DNA of 64,000 bases from a virus. Below the pieces are notes generated by a model. That model was given only the letters and a program-made list of their open reading frames with translations. It had not been told where the DNA came from and did not search any database. Where the stretch lies: IMG/VR virus record IMGVR_UViG_3300009506_000022, positions 1-64,000 of that record; one strand, written 5' to 3'. The stretch's first letter is position 1. Each line of letters begins with the position of its first letter. This document shows positions 54,829 to 63,207 of the stretch, piece by piece. The translations under genes and the position numbers were made by a program.

Positions 54829-57800
54829 ATGAAAAACGAGCTACCAAAATCTGGAATAGTAGTTACCCCATCAAGTATGGCTGTTGCGATTTCCGAAGGT
54901 AGAAAAACTATCTTGGTGAAGACGAGAAGCTACAATATTGCCAACAGAGAAATGTTACTTCTTGATCGCAACAAAGCGTTGGGTGTTGTAAAAATCGGAG
55001 AAGAACAGGTTCTTCAAAACGATAATTTTGGCGAACATGAAGAACAACATCTGATTACAAAAGAGATCAGAAAAGACTGGTCTGAAGCTCAACCATCATG
55101 GGAAGAAGGGCCGTTCTTTCAATGGTCTGTCGAGATGGTTCAGAAATTTGATGAACCAATAAAGACTTATGTTGAGATTGGACCAACAGTTGTTATAGAA
55201 GAAATAAGTGAAATCGATATTGAAAAACGAGGACCTTTTGGACGTTGGGGTAGTTCAGGAATGTATGCTGAATGGCTTATAAAGCAGTTTCCAGAACACA
55301 AGAAGTATGTCGAGCCATTTGCGGGTTCTGCTTCTATTTTCTTTCGAAAGCAACCTTCAGAATCTGAAGTTCTTGCTGACTACGATAGCGAGGTTGTAAA
55401 TGCTCTGAAAACAATTAAAAAGTTGACGGAAGAACAATTTACAGTTCTCGAGTCTAAAGATCGCATCTTGTCCGAAGATAAGTGGAAGGAAATGAGAAGT
55501 AACATTCCTGAAGATTCTTTAGATAGGCTTCATCGAATGTTGTTCTTGAATGGTGGGGGTTGGAGTTCGAGTCTTATAAGCTATAGAATTCATAAAGATG
55601 GAAAGCAATCGTATGACCCGAATAGGCTGAAGCCGTACAAAGAGAGACTGAATAAAGGAAAAGTATCAATAGAATGTGCTGATTGGAAAGCGACGATTAA
55701 TAAACATGATTCAAAAGACACATTTTTCTTTATTGATTGTCCATATCCTGGAGAGTGGAGCAAAAAAGCCGATGATATTCCAAATGACGATCCAAAACGT
55801 GGCGAAAAAGTTCCTCTTGAGGAGTATGGAAAAGTCTTGAAGTCGATCAAGGGAAGTTTCGTTTTTGCGCTTGGTGATCACAAAGAACATCTCAAGTTTT
55901 TGAAATCACTTGAAGGTGTTGAAATAAAAACGTTTAGTGGAACTGAAGCATCAAATAAAGGTGGAACAAAAACAGCAAAGAGATATTTTGCTTTTAAAAC
56001 AGCGGCGTGTGGGAGCAAAAAACCAAAAAAGAAATCGTTTGACGAAGTCGAAACAGATGCAATGGAGTTTATCGATATAACAGAGGACCAACATGTTTTT
56101 GACGGGTTGATCCTAACAACAGAAAAAGAGGTGATTGACTACAGCACTTCTGAGTTAGTTGATATTCATAAATTGCTTCATCAGATATATTCAGAATTAC
56201 CAGATGGTTGGAACACATCTGATGTTGTCAATTTACATTCGATGGTTGTTGATGAGTTGTGCTCAAGAGAAAAAAATCACCCGTCACCTCCAGATAATGG
56301 CCTTGACGATATTTCTTTTGATTTTGAGTGTCTTACATCGAAACAAAAGAAATGGTTTGAAGAAAATTGCGACGAAGTTCCAGAAATTGAAGAGAGCATA
56401 TCTTATCTAGAAAAACGTCGACTTGCTTTATGGGGTTCCACCGCTGGAAAAAGCAGAGTTGCCAAAAGAATTGTGTCGATGATCCCAGAACACAAAACGT
56501 ATGTCGAGCCGTTTGCTGGTGGTGCTGCTGTTTTTTATGCAAAAGAGCCAAGCGAAAAAGAGGTTCTTTGTGATTCAAATCCAGAAGTTACACACGCATT
56601 CAAGTTTGTTCAATCTGCAAGTGATAACGAAATCGAAGCGCTTAAGAAAATGGATTGGACAGTAAGCAAGCCTCGAGCAAAATCGGTTCATGAAATGAAA
56701 CCAAAAGGAAGCGCTGAGAGATTTTTTAGGTTTGCTTATAAGAGATATGCGCTTTTTATGCGAAATGAAAATAGGATTACCGCAATAGATCCAGCAAAAG
56801 AAGGGAAGGCGCCAGATATAGCGAGTAGGATTTCCGAAACAAGAGAGAGACTGAAGAGGGTTTCTATTGTTGAAGGTGGATATGAAAAAGCGGTTAGTAA
56901 GTTTGATTCGCCAGAAACATTCTTTTATTTCGATCCGCCATATCCAAGTTTGGTCCAGGAGGTTGGAGAGAAAAGCTTTGATGAGGAAGCTTTCATCAAA
57001 ACACTGAAAGGCTTGAAGGGAAAGTTTCTTCTCCATTATGAAGCAAAAGCGAAAAAGAAATTTGATGGCGTTGATGGTTGGATTGTAAAAACCATTTCTG
57101 TTGCTCGTACTCCAGGTCATACAAAAGGAGGTAGCGCGCCAGGAAAACTTCTTGAAGTTAGAAATTATGAACTACCCAAAAAGAAGGTGAAGAAAAACGA
57201 TCCGTATTTGATGGCACCAGAAGGAGAGTTCCCTTTTTCAATACAACACCATTGGATTGGAAAATCGATGAACTCAGTTTTGAGAATCGGTGTTGTTCCA
57301 GACAGATGTGCGATCGGTTGGGCGATGAATACTCAACAAACTGAAGTAAGCGAACCAGTAACAACTCTTGCGAAATCTCGAGAGATATCAAAAAACTCAA
57401 GCAATATTTTCAGTGTTGATTGGTCTATTGGTAGATGGAACAAGAAAGGTGAAGAGGAACAACATATAGAGATTCTTTGTAAACGCCAATCTGTTTTTTC
57501 TCCTGTTTGGCTCGACATTGAGGCGAAAACCGCGAATCCAAAAGAAGGTGAACCATTACCTCTTGGCGGGAATCCGAAATATCCAGGTGTTTTCGAGATT
57601 GTAGAAAAAGGGGTAGTTCAGTTTGGCGCTCAAAGCGAAACTCTTCATGAATATTTTCTTTCTGGCACTGGATTCAAAGGAAAAACTATCTTTCGTATGA
57701 TGAAGATCAAAAAATCGATAGATGGTGATTGTCATGTTTGTGGAGTTGACGCAATAGTTGATGTTGGTTGGGCCGATGAACTCCCAGTGAAACTTTGTAA

Positions 57801-58959
57801 AAAATGCTATGACGATTGGCAAAAAAAGGAAGTGATAGAAAAATCATGCATTCCACAGATAGAATATGGTGACGATATTTCGTTCTGGGTTGGAACCAAT
57901 TCGAAAGATGCTGTTCCATTTGTGCTATCCGAAAAAGCGGTGAGTAGCGAGTGGATGCCACCAGATGGCGTTGCCGCTTTACCTAAAGAGATCAAAAAAC
58001 AAATTCCTAAAGAGTACGAATATTGGAATGAAGCTGGTAGTGATGCGAGACAGATGAGAGATCAACTTGTAAAGGCGATTCAAGAAAAAGATATTCCTCC
58101 TTTTGATTTCGAGTCAATCTTCAAATCTGATAGCCAGAAATCTGGATTCGTTTTACAAAAGCAAATCTGGGAAGATAAGAGCGATCCACGCTGGTTCATT
58201 AGAATTGATACAGGCAAACCAGAAATAAACGTAATTGAATTGCAGTCAGACCCAACCAATATTGAAAAAAGTGAAGTCCGAGTTTGGGTAGAGAAATATA
58301 AGTCTTCAATGGATATCGAGGGGTTGTTGTCGGTTGCTCATTATCTAAATCCAAAGAAAGGGATTAGCTCGTATCTGAAGAAGGTTGATGTTGGAAACGC
58401 TTCTGTGTTGTCTGATTCTGAAGAATCTACTCAAATTGAGTTTAAAGGAGATATTCTGGATGGAGTATTTACGTTAAAGCGAAATAATAACGAGTACTTA
58501 TTAGAGAGAAGCGGCAACGACACAATTGCTGAAATAGAGAAAATGATTGATTTTGAACTTGTTTTGCCAATCGATCATTTTGAAATCCACAAAGCAAAAA
58601 AAGGCAAGGAAAAACGGTTAGTTACTGGAATAGTACTTGAACCAGATATGGTTGATGCTCAAGACGACACCATCAAGTCTGAAGTGATCGAAAAAGCAGC
58701 TCATATGTTTCTTACTCAGTACAACAAAGAAACGAAACTTGGTTTGATGCACACAACGTTTGGCGATATCGGATTTGAATTGTGTCAATCCTTTCTCTCT
58801 CCTGTTGAGTACACTGTAGGGAAAAAAACAGTAAAAAAAGGAAGCTGGGTAATGACAGTACATGTCACTGATGATAATAGATGGTATGATATAAAAAATC
58901 GCAGGCTCACTGGATTTAGTATTGGTGGGAAGGCGAGGATGGCGAAGAAGAATGGATAA
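54829..58959 (+). CDS. Multidomain head protein: ASCH-like, two Dam methylase domains, LigD-PE-like region and XkdF protease
   Basis: 1376 residues. About 1-125: ASCH/PUA-like (ALGVVKIGEEQVL, HLITKEIRKDW). About 135-390: D12-class adenine methyltransferase, with RWGSSGM and YVEPFAGSASIFF (motif I) and FIDCPYPG (motif IV, D-C-P-Y, near 302). About 530-775: a second D12 domain with WGSTAGKS, YVEPFAGGAAVFY and FDPPYPS (near 701). About 790-1220: FPFSIQHHWIGKSMN, ALPKEIKKQIPKEYEYW and GFVLQKQIW, like LigD 3'-phosphoesterase or ligase-associated segments, with a CHVC...CKKC zinc ribbon near 970. About 1247-1372: XkdF prohead-protease domain with LVTGIVLEPDMVDAQ, LGLMHT and GSWVMTVHV and GFSIGGK. 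The order is unusual; the domains may be separated by the protease during maturation. GAGGAG ribosome site. Confidence 0.8.
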   Translation: MKNELPKSGIVVTPSSMAVAISEGRKTILVKTRSYNIANREMLLLDRNKALGVVKIGEEQVLQNDNFGEHEEQHLITKEIRKDWSEAQPSWEEGPFFQWSVEMVQKFDEPIKTYVEIGPTVVIEEISEIDIEKRGPFGRWGSSGMYAEWLIKQFPEHKKYVEPFAGSASIFFRKQPSESEVLADYDSEVVNALKTIKKLTEEQFTVLESKDRILSEDKWKEMRSNIPEDSLDRLHRMLFLNGGGWSSSLISYRIHKDGKQSYDPNRLKPYKERLNKGKVSIECADWKATINKHDSKDTFFFIDCPYPGEWSKKADDIPNDDPKRGEKVPLEEYGKVLKSIKGSFVFALGDHKEHLKFLKSLEGVEIKTFSGTEASNKGGTKTAKRYFAFKTAACGSKKPKKKSFDEVETDAMEFIDITEDQHVFDGLILTTEKEVIDYSTSELVDIHKLLHQIYSELPDGWNTSDVVNLHSMVVDELCSREKNHPSPPDNGLDDISFDFECLTSKQKKWFEENCDEVPEIEESISYLEKRRLALWGSTAGKSRVAKRIVSMIPEHKTYVEPFAGGAAVFYAKEPSEKEVLCDSNPEVTHAFKFVQSASDNEIEALKKMDWTVSKPRAKSVHEMKPKGSAERFFRFAYKRYALFMRNENRITAIDPAKEGKAPDIASRISETRERLKRVSIVEGGYEKAVSKFDSPETFFYFDPPYPSLVQEVGEKSFDEEAFIKTLKGLKGKFLLHYEAKAKKKFDGVDGWIVKTISVARTPGHTKGGSAPGKLLEVRNYELPKKKVKKNDPYLMAPEGEFPFSIQHHWIGKSMNSVLRIGVVPDRCAIGWAMNTQQTEVSEPVTTLAKSREISKNSSNIFSVDWSIGRWNKKGEEEQHIEILCKRQSVFSPVWLDIEAKTANPKEGEPLPLGGNPKYPGVFEIVEKGVVQFGAQSETLHEYFLSGTGFKGKTIFRMMKIKKSIDGDCHVCGVDAIVDVGWADELPVKLCKKCYDDWQKKEVIEKSCIPQIEYGDDISFWVGTNSKDAVPFVLSEKAVSSEWMPPDGVAALPKEIKKQIPKEYEYWNEAGSDARQMRDQLVKAIQEKDIPPFDFESIFKSDSQKSGFVLQKQIWEDKSDPRWFIRIDTGKPEINVIELQSDPTNIEKSEVRVWVEKYKSSMDIEGLLSVAHYLNPKKGISSYLKKVDVGNASVLSDSEESTQIEFKGDILDGVFTLKRNNNEYLLERSGNDTIAEIEKMIDFELVLPIDHFEIHKAKKGKEKRLVTGIVLEPDMVDAQDDTIKSEVIEKAAHMFLTQYNKETKLGLMHTTFGDIGFELCQSFLSPVEYTVGKKTVKKGSWVMTVHVTDDNRWYDIKNRRLTGFSIGGKARMAKKNG

Positions 58960-59803
58960 GCCGCAATCTTCAAAACAAAACCTAAAAGATGCCAACGAGA
59001 TTCTTGAGCTATTCGTAGGCGAGGTTTCGGTGGTAGATAAGCCAGCTAATCTGCGAGATTTTTTGGTAGTCAAAAGAAGAAACAAGGAGGACTCGATGGG
59101 ACAAGCTTTTCAGCAGGATCCTGAGGTCGACAATTTAGAGTTAGTAGAAAAACTAGCTTGGTCAGACCTTGAGAAAGCGGCGCTGCCTGATGATCTAAAG
59201 AAAATGATCGACTCAGCAGTTGCCTGGATGAAAAAAAACGCAAGTGCTGAGAACGCGCCGAAAGAAGCGATTCTTGCTGCTACAGCACTTCTATCAAAGG
59301 TTGCTGGCGGGAAGTTCCCTGGCACAGCACCGAAATCGAAGGATGATGATAAAGACAAGAGCGATGATAGCAAAGATAAGAAAAAGTCTTTGTTGGTTGT
59401 TGGAGATGACGGTTCTTTTGAGATCGGCGGTGAGCCTATCGAAAAAGGGAAATCTCAGTTTACCAAAGAAAGAGTTGACGCTTTGAAAAATGCAATAGCG
59501 CCTTTGATTGGCGTATATGCTCAAGTTGATGAAGCCGGTGCGAAAGAGATGGTTCAAAACCTTGTTGGCGAAACTCTTTCTGGTGAAATAAAGTGGACAG
59601 AAAAGCGTGTTCCAGAACCAACCGATATCGCAGAACAGATCAAGAAGGCAATGGAACCTTTTGCTGAACAAATCAAAGAGGTTGGAAAGCGAGTTGAAGA
59701 CCTCGAGGGTTCTCGCTCAGCTCCACAATCTGATCCTGGTGATGGTGACACCACCGACAAACAAAAAAGTGACAACCCTTGGGATGGCTTGCCGATAGGC
59801 TAG
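58952..59803 (+). CDS. Putative scaffolding protein with prohead-protease-like N-terminal segment
   Basis: Two start sites are likely. ATG 58952 overlaps the protease stop by eight bases and yields residues 1-48, including VGEVSVVDKPANLRDFLVVK, a segment normally found at the end of XkdF/U35-type proteases. ATG 59096, 144 bases later in frame, has a near-perfect AAGGAGG and yields a 235-residue acidic, helical scaffold with a charged KDDDKDKSDDSKDKKK linker and a final coiled coil. Nested scaffold starts are known in phages (lambda C/Nu3). It probably guides capsid assembly and is removed by the protease. Confidence 0.7.
   Translation: MDKPQSSKQNLKDANEILELFVGEVSVVDKPANLRDFLVVKRRNKEDSMGQAFQQDPEVDNLELVEKLAWSDLEKAALPDDLKKMIDSAVAWMKKNASAENAPKEAILAATALLSKVAGGKFPGTAPKSKDDDKDKSDDSKDKKKSLLVVGDDGSFEIGGEPIEKGKSQFTKERVDALKNAIAPLIGVYAQVDEAGAKEMVQNLVGETLSGEIKWTEKRVPEPTDIAEQIKKAMEPFAEQIKEVGKRVEDLEGSRSAPQSDPGDGDTTDKQKSDNPWDGLPIG
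59084..59098 (+). promoter_or_regulatory. Strong internal ribosome binding site and second start
   Basis: AAGGAGG (59084-59090), then ACTCG and ATG (59096). Much stronger than the signal at 58952, so the shorter scaffold form is probably the abundant one. Confidence 0.65.
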
Positions 59804-59860
59804 CTTTGCCGCAGTGGCTTTTTCGCAACCCTTATAGGTTTATTTTATCAGGAGGAAATC

Positions 59861-61072
59861 ATGGGTTTATCAAATGAAGAACTTGCAATGATCCAGAAGG
59901 CTATTACCGCGGCAAACGTCCTAGTTTCTGCAGGAAAGCTAAATCCAGTACAGGCCTCGAAGTTTCTCGATTATGTGATCGACACCACCGTTATGAAGAA
60001 CAATGTTCGTATTGTTCGTTTTCGTAACGAGAAGATGGAGATCAATAAACTCGATATCGGGAATCGAGTTATGTTTCCTGGAACCGAGTATCAAGCTCCA
60101 CAAGAGCGTCAAGGGGTTACATCTTCCAAGCTCGAGCTTCAACCGAAAGAGGTTGTTTGTGCTTTCGATATCACCGACACCTTCAAGAATCAAAATATCG
60201 AAGGTGATAACGCCGCTGATCACATCATGCGGATGTTTGCAACGGGTTGGGGAAACAACATGGAAGAGACAGCGATCAACGGTGATGTCGTTGGTCCAGC
60301 TGGTCTTGAAAATGATGTGTGGGGGTCTGGCTCAACCACACAATACGTCCTTGATTCTTTGCTGGCTTTATTTGACGGTTGGTGGCGTAAAGCAGATGGC
60401 GCTCATCTCGTTAATATGAATGGTGCAAATGTTGGAATCAGTGTTTTTCGGAAGATGTTGACTGCAATGCCAGCCAAGTTCAAAAAGCAACGGCGTAATC
60501 TTCGATGGCTTGTTTCCGATGAGTTGGCGGATGTGTATATCGAAAAGGTTTCAACACGCCAAACAGCGAAGGGTGATCGTGCGGCTGAAGGCGAGGAACA
60601 ATCTCCTCTTGGAATCCCCATGGTGAGAATCCCGGGATTGCCTTTTAACCCAAAGATCGTTCAACATGTCGCGCTTCCGAACGACACCGCAGTAGCTTTA
60701 CGCTACAAACCGATTGTTTCTGCTTCAGAGGTAGTGACACCAAGCACGTTGGATCGAACTCCAGTGACTCCATATGTTGAGGGAACCGCCTATGATATGG
60801 ATTACGTCAATGGGACGATCACAAATCCAAGTGGTGACGCAACTATCGGTGATGGCGATACTGTCAAGATCACTTACGAAGCGGCTCCTCAAATCATTCT
60901 AACCCATTGGCAGAACTTCATTCTTGCTTTTGGGATGGATGATCTCAAAGTCGAGAGACAACGCAATATCCACAAGCGCGCTGATGAGTATGTTATGAGT
61001 GGTCGGTTTGACCAACTGATTGAAAACCTCGATGCTTGCGTCAAGGGATACAATCTAGGGGATAGTCTATAG
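59861..61072 (+). CDS. Major capsid protein (HK97 fold)
   Basis: Main shell protein. Begins with a helical arm (NEELAMIQKAITAANVLVSAG, QASKFLDYVIDTTVMKNNVRI), has the P-domain-like PAKFKKQRRNLRWLVSDELADVY and the core strand PLGIPMVRIPGLPF, and ends with the helical/strand region ILTHWQNFILAFGMDDLKVERQRNIHKRADEYVMSGRFDQLIENLDACVKG-like blocks. A beta-rich insertion at about 286-344 (SEVVTPSTLDRTPVTPYVEG, DYVNGTITNPSGDA) resembles an Ig-like or decoration domain. AGGAGGAAATC ribosome site. Position after scaffold and before small head genes supports the call. Confidence 0.85.
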   Translation: MGLSNEELAMIQKAITAANVLVSAGKLNPVQASKFLDYVIDTTVMKNNVRIVRFRNEKMEINKLDIGNRVMFPGTEYQAPQERQGVTSSKLELQPKEVVCAFDITDTFKNQNIEGDNAADHIMRMFATGWGNNMEETAINGDVVGPAGLENDVWGSGSTTQYVLDSLLALFDGWWRKADGAHLVNMNGANVGISVFRKMLTAMPAKFKKQRRNLRWLVSDELADVYIEKVSTRQTAKGDRAAEGEEQSPLGIPMVRIPGLPFNPKIVQHVALPNDTAVALRYKPIVSASEVVTPSTLDRTPVTPYVEGTAYDMDYVNGTITNPSGDATIGDGDTVKITYEAAPQIILTHWQNFILAFGMDDLKVERQRNIHKRADEYVMSGRFDQLIENLDACVKGYNLGDSL

Positions 61073-61080
61073 GCTGTATT

Positions 61081-61123
61081 TTAGAGCAAGGTGTACTTTA
61101 TGGGATTGTACACCTTGCTCTAA
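61081..61123 (+). terminator. 16-bp perfect hairpin after the capsid gene
   Basis: TTAGAGCAAGGTGTAC (61081-61096) pairs perfectly with GTACACCTTGCTCTAA (61108-61123) around an 11-base loop. No T-run. Placed nine bases after the capsid stop, it probably reduces read-through or protects the abundant capsid message; an RNase III site is also possible. Confidence 0.55.
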
Positions 61124-61146
61124 CCATGTGATTGGAGGACTCAAGC

Positions 61147-61449
61147 ATGGAAGCAACGATTCAACTGAAAGGCTGTAGAAGCCATAGTGTTACGATCAAA
61201 GGCAATTCGGTCAAATTTATTTTTGGGCGCGGGTTTCCGACATCCAACACTGATGTGATCGAATATTGTGAATCTCAACCAGATATGTTCGGTGTCACTA
61301 AGAAGGTCGAACAAGAGAAGTCAGATAAACTAGCTGCAGCTCCCAAACAACAAGCCGTTGAGCACGAGGAAAGAGAGGAAGATGATTCGCCAACCAAAAG
61401 CGAATCGCCTCCACCTCGAGGTAGACGGAGAAAGGTCAAGGCTGAATAG
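61147..61449 (+). CDS. Small head-associated protein, 100 residues
   Basis: ATG 61147 with TTGGAGGACTCAAGC upstream. N-terminal beta part (EATIQLKGCRSHSVTIKGNSV) then an acidic/basic charged tail ending GRRRKVKAE. Function unknown; a capsid-proximal accessory or connector-type position. Confidence 0.55.
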   Translation: MEATIQLKGCRSHSVTIKGNSVKFIFGRGFPTSNTDVIEYCESQPDMFGVTKKVEQEKSDKLAAAPKQQAVEHEEREEDDSPTKSESPPPRGRRRKVKAE

Positions 61450-61451
61450 CA

Positions 61452-61811
61452 ATGACTCGAACCTTTTATGCGCCAAAGAATGTTGGTCCAGTCCAAATTG
61501 ACTTGCCAGAATTCAAAGTGAAAGGACGCAAAGGAGCGCTTCATATTAGACCTTCATCGACTCTATCTTTGTCTGATGACGAAGTGAAGTTTCTCTCAAC
61601 TAACAAAAAGACCAAAGAGCTTTTTTTAAAGCTTAGAGAAACGACACCAAAAAAAAGTGGAGTTTATAAACCTGTTGTTCGGCCACCAGCTGGAAATGAA
61701 CTCTTTGTTGGAAGCAATCTAACAGATGTGAAAGACGAACAGAAAACAGGTGGAACTTTGGAGGAAGGTAAGAAGAAAGCTTCAACTGTTCAGAAAAAGA
61801 AATCTGAATAG
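61452..61811 (+). CDS. Small structural-module protein, 119 residues
   Basis: Follows the previous stop by two bases. Beta part (VQIDLPEFKVKGRKGALHI) then a long charged, low-complexity C-terminus (EEGKKKASTVQKKKSE). Likely virion or assembly accessory; no family recognised. Confidence 0.55.
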   Translation: MTRTFYAPKNVGPVQIDLPEFKVKGRKGALHIRPSSTLSLSDDEVKFLSTNKKTKELFLKLRETTPKKSGVYKPVVRPPAGNELFVGSNLTDVKDEQKTGGTLEEGKKKASTVQKKKSE

Positions 61812-61834
61812 TTTCGCGTCCTCTAGAGGAGGAC

Positions 61835-62215
61835 ATGTTAAAGATACATTTATCAGATGGAAGGACACTTAGTTTTGATTTGAGTGATCCTGATAAAGCG
61901 AAAGAATGGTTATCCCTCGTGAGAAAACTTGCATTTCAGGATTCTATACGCGGGATGACCATTCAGCATAATGGGGGTTCATATTCGCTAACAAGGCCTG
62001 ATTCTTTTCATCATCTTTGGCTGTTTGCGGAACATCTTGATCCAGAACAAAGCAAGAAGTTCAAAGGCGGTAAACAGCTGATTTGTCAGGCTGATGATGT
62101 TCGAGTTTCCATGATGATCCATGAAAAGTCTCGAGCTGTTCGTGTTAGCCTGAAGCGGACTGGTTCTCAACGCTACAATCCGATCATGGATGATGGGAGG
62201 GCTTATGGCGGTTGA
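61835..62215 (+). CDS. Structural-module hypothetical protein, 126 residues
   Basis: Not recognised. GAGGAGGACATG start. Beta hairpin (LKIHLSDGRTLSFDLSD), then helices, with a basic C-terminus (KSRAVRVSLKRTGSQRY). Overlaps the next gene by 11 bases. Confidence 0.6.
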   Translation: MLKIHLSDGRTLSFDLSDPDKAKEWLSLVRKLAFQDSIRGMTIQHNGGSYSLTRPDSFHHLWLFAEHLDPEQSKKFKGGKQLICQADDVRVSMMIHEKSRAVRVSLKRTGSQRYNPIMDDGRAYGG

Positions 62216-62774
62216 TGAACTAGTGAAGAATCGACAGCTTTCGCTTCCAGATACATTCAACGATCAGTTGAGTGGCGAAGACATTGAGGACATAGAATCA
62301 ACTGCGGATCATATGGGTCATTTTCTTTGGGCAGTGATGAGCCAGTTCAAGCGGATCATCCATGGAGATGATGTTGGTAACTGGACAGACAACCCAGTTG
62401 AGATCTTTGGTGGCGATGCTTCTTTGAAAGCACTGTTTGAAGGTGCAAGCGTTTCAAATCAACGCGCTAGCTTGAGCAATAAAGCAATGGCTGCGCAAGC
62501 CACAAGTTCAGATGGCGATCTTGCTTGTGATGTTGCTATTGCCGCAACACCTTCAAATGATGGATATGTTAGAATTTCGATAAACGGCCTTGCAATCAAT
62601 TTGGGCGATGGGGTCAAAACAACAGAGGGCTATTTTTCAAATGATGGCGGCGCAACAGCTCGAGACATTGCCGATATTGCAAGTGGTGATTTGTTGTATT
62701 GGAATGGAAGCGTTGCTAAATATGAGCTTTCTATCGAGGACATTGTTGATTTTGAATATTCAGAGGACACCTGA
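62205..62774 (+). CDS. Structural-module hypothetical protein, 189 residues
   Basis: ATG 62205 with GGGAGGGCTT. An N-terminal helical part (QLSGEDIEDIESTADHMGHF) then beta-rich sequence (LACDVAIAATPSNDGYVRISI, GYFSNDGGATARDIADIASG) of a type found before phage tail fibre genes. Shares one base with the next start. Role probably virion structural. Confidence 0.6.
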   Translation: MAVDELVKNRQLSLPDTFNDQLSGEDIEDIESTADHMGHFLWAVMSQFKRIIHGDDVGNWTDNPVEIFGGDASLKALFEGASVSNQRASLSNKAMAAQATSSDGDLACDVAIAATPSNDGYVRISINGLAINLGDGVKTTEGYFSNDGGATARDIADIASGDLLYWNGSVAKYELSIEDIVDFEYSEDT

Positions 62775-63199
62775 TGCAACTACCGATAAAACAGCTTCGC
62801 CAAAGTGGCGCTTCTGATGGTCAGGTTCCAACCTGGAGCGATGCGCTTCAGCAGTATGTTCCTCAAACGGTTTCTGGTGGTGGTGGTGGCAACACGTTTG
62901 TTGCAGAACCTTTTGTGTATGCAGATACAACAAATAAAGTGATTGGTCCTTTATCGAATACTCCAGCAAACTTGTCTTCCGTTAGTTTATTTCCTATTAC
63001 TGGCTTGATCCAAAAATACACACAAGACTACACGGTTAGATTGGTAATCGGCGGAAGCGCTCCTGGTTATTATATTTGTTTGTCACCAACGAGTACTCCA
63101 CCAGGTGGCGGTTCGTTTTCTGGAAGTTCAAATCCAGCAACTGGAATAGATGGGAATCTAGATCTTGGCGACGATTTTAGAGTTTTATATCCGTATTAG
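62774..63199 (+). CDS. Small beta-rich tail or fibre-associated protein, 141 residues
   Basis: LPIKQLRQSGASDGQVPTW at the start resembles fibre tip or trimerisation regions; glycine-rich linker SGGGGGN, then beta-rich C-terminus (PGYYICLSPTSTPPGGG). Likely a fibre or virion-surface protein. AGGAGGACAC precedes the next gene. Confidence 0.55.
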   Translation: MQLPIKQLRQSGASDGQVPTWSDALQQYVPQTVSGGGGGNTFVAEPFVYADTTNKVIGPLSNTPANLSSVSLFPITGLIQKYTQDYTVRLVIGGSAPGYYICLSPTSTPPGGGSFSGSSNPATGIDGNLDLGDDFRVLYPY

Positions 63200-63207
63200 G
63201 AGGACAC

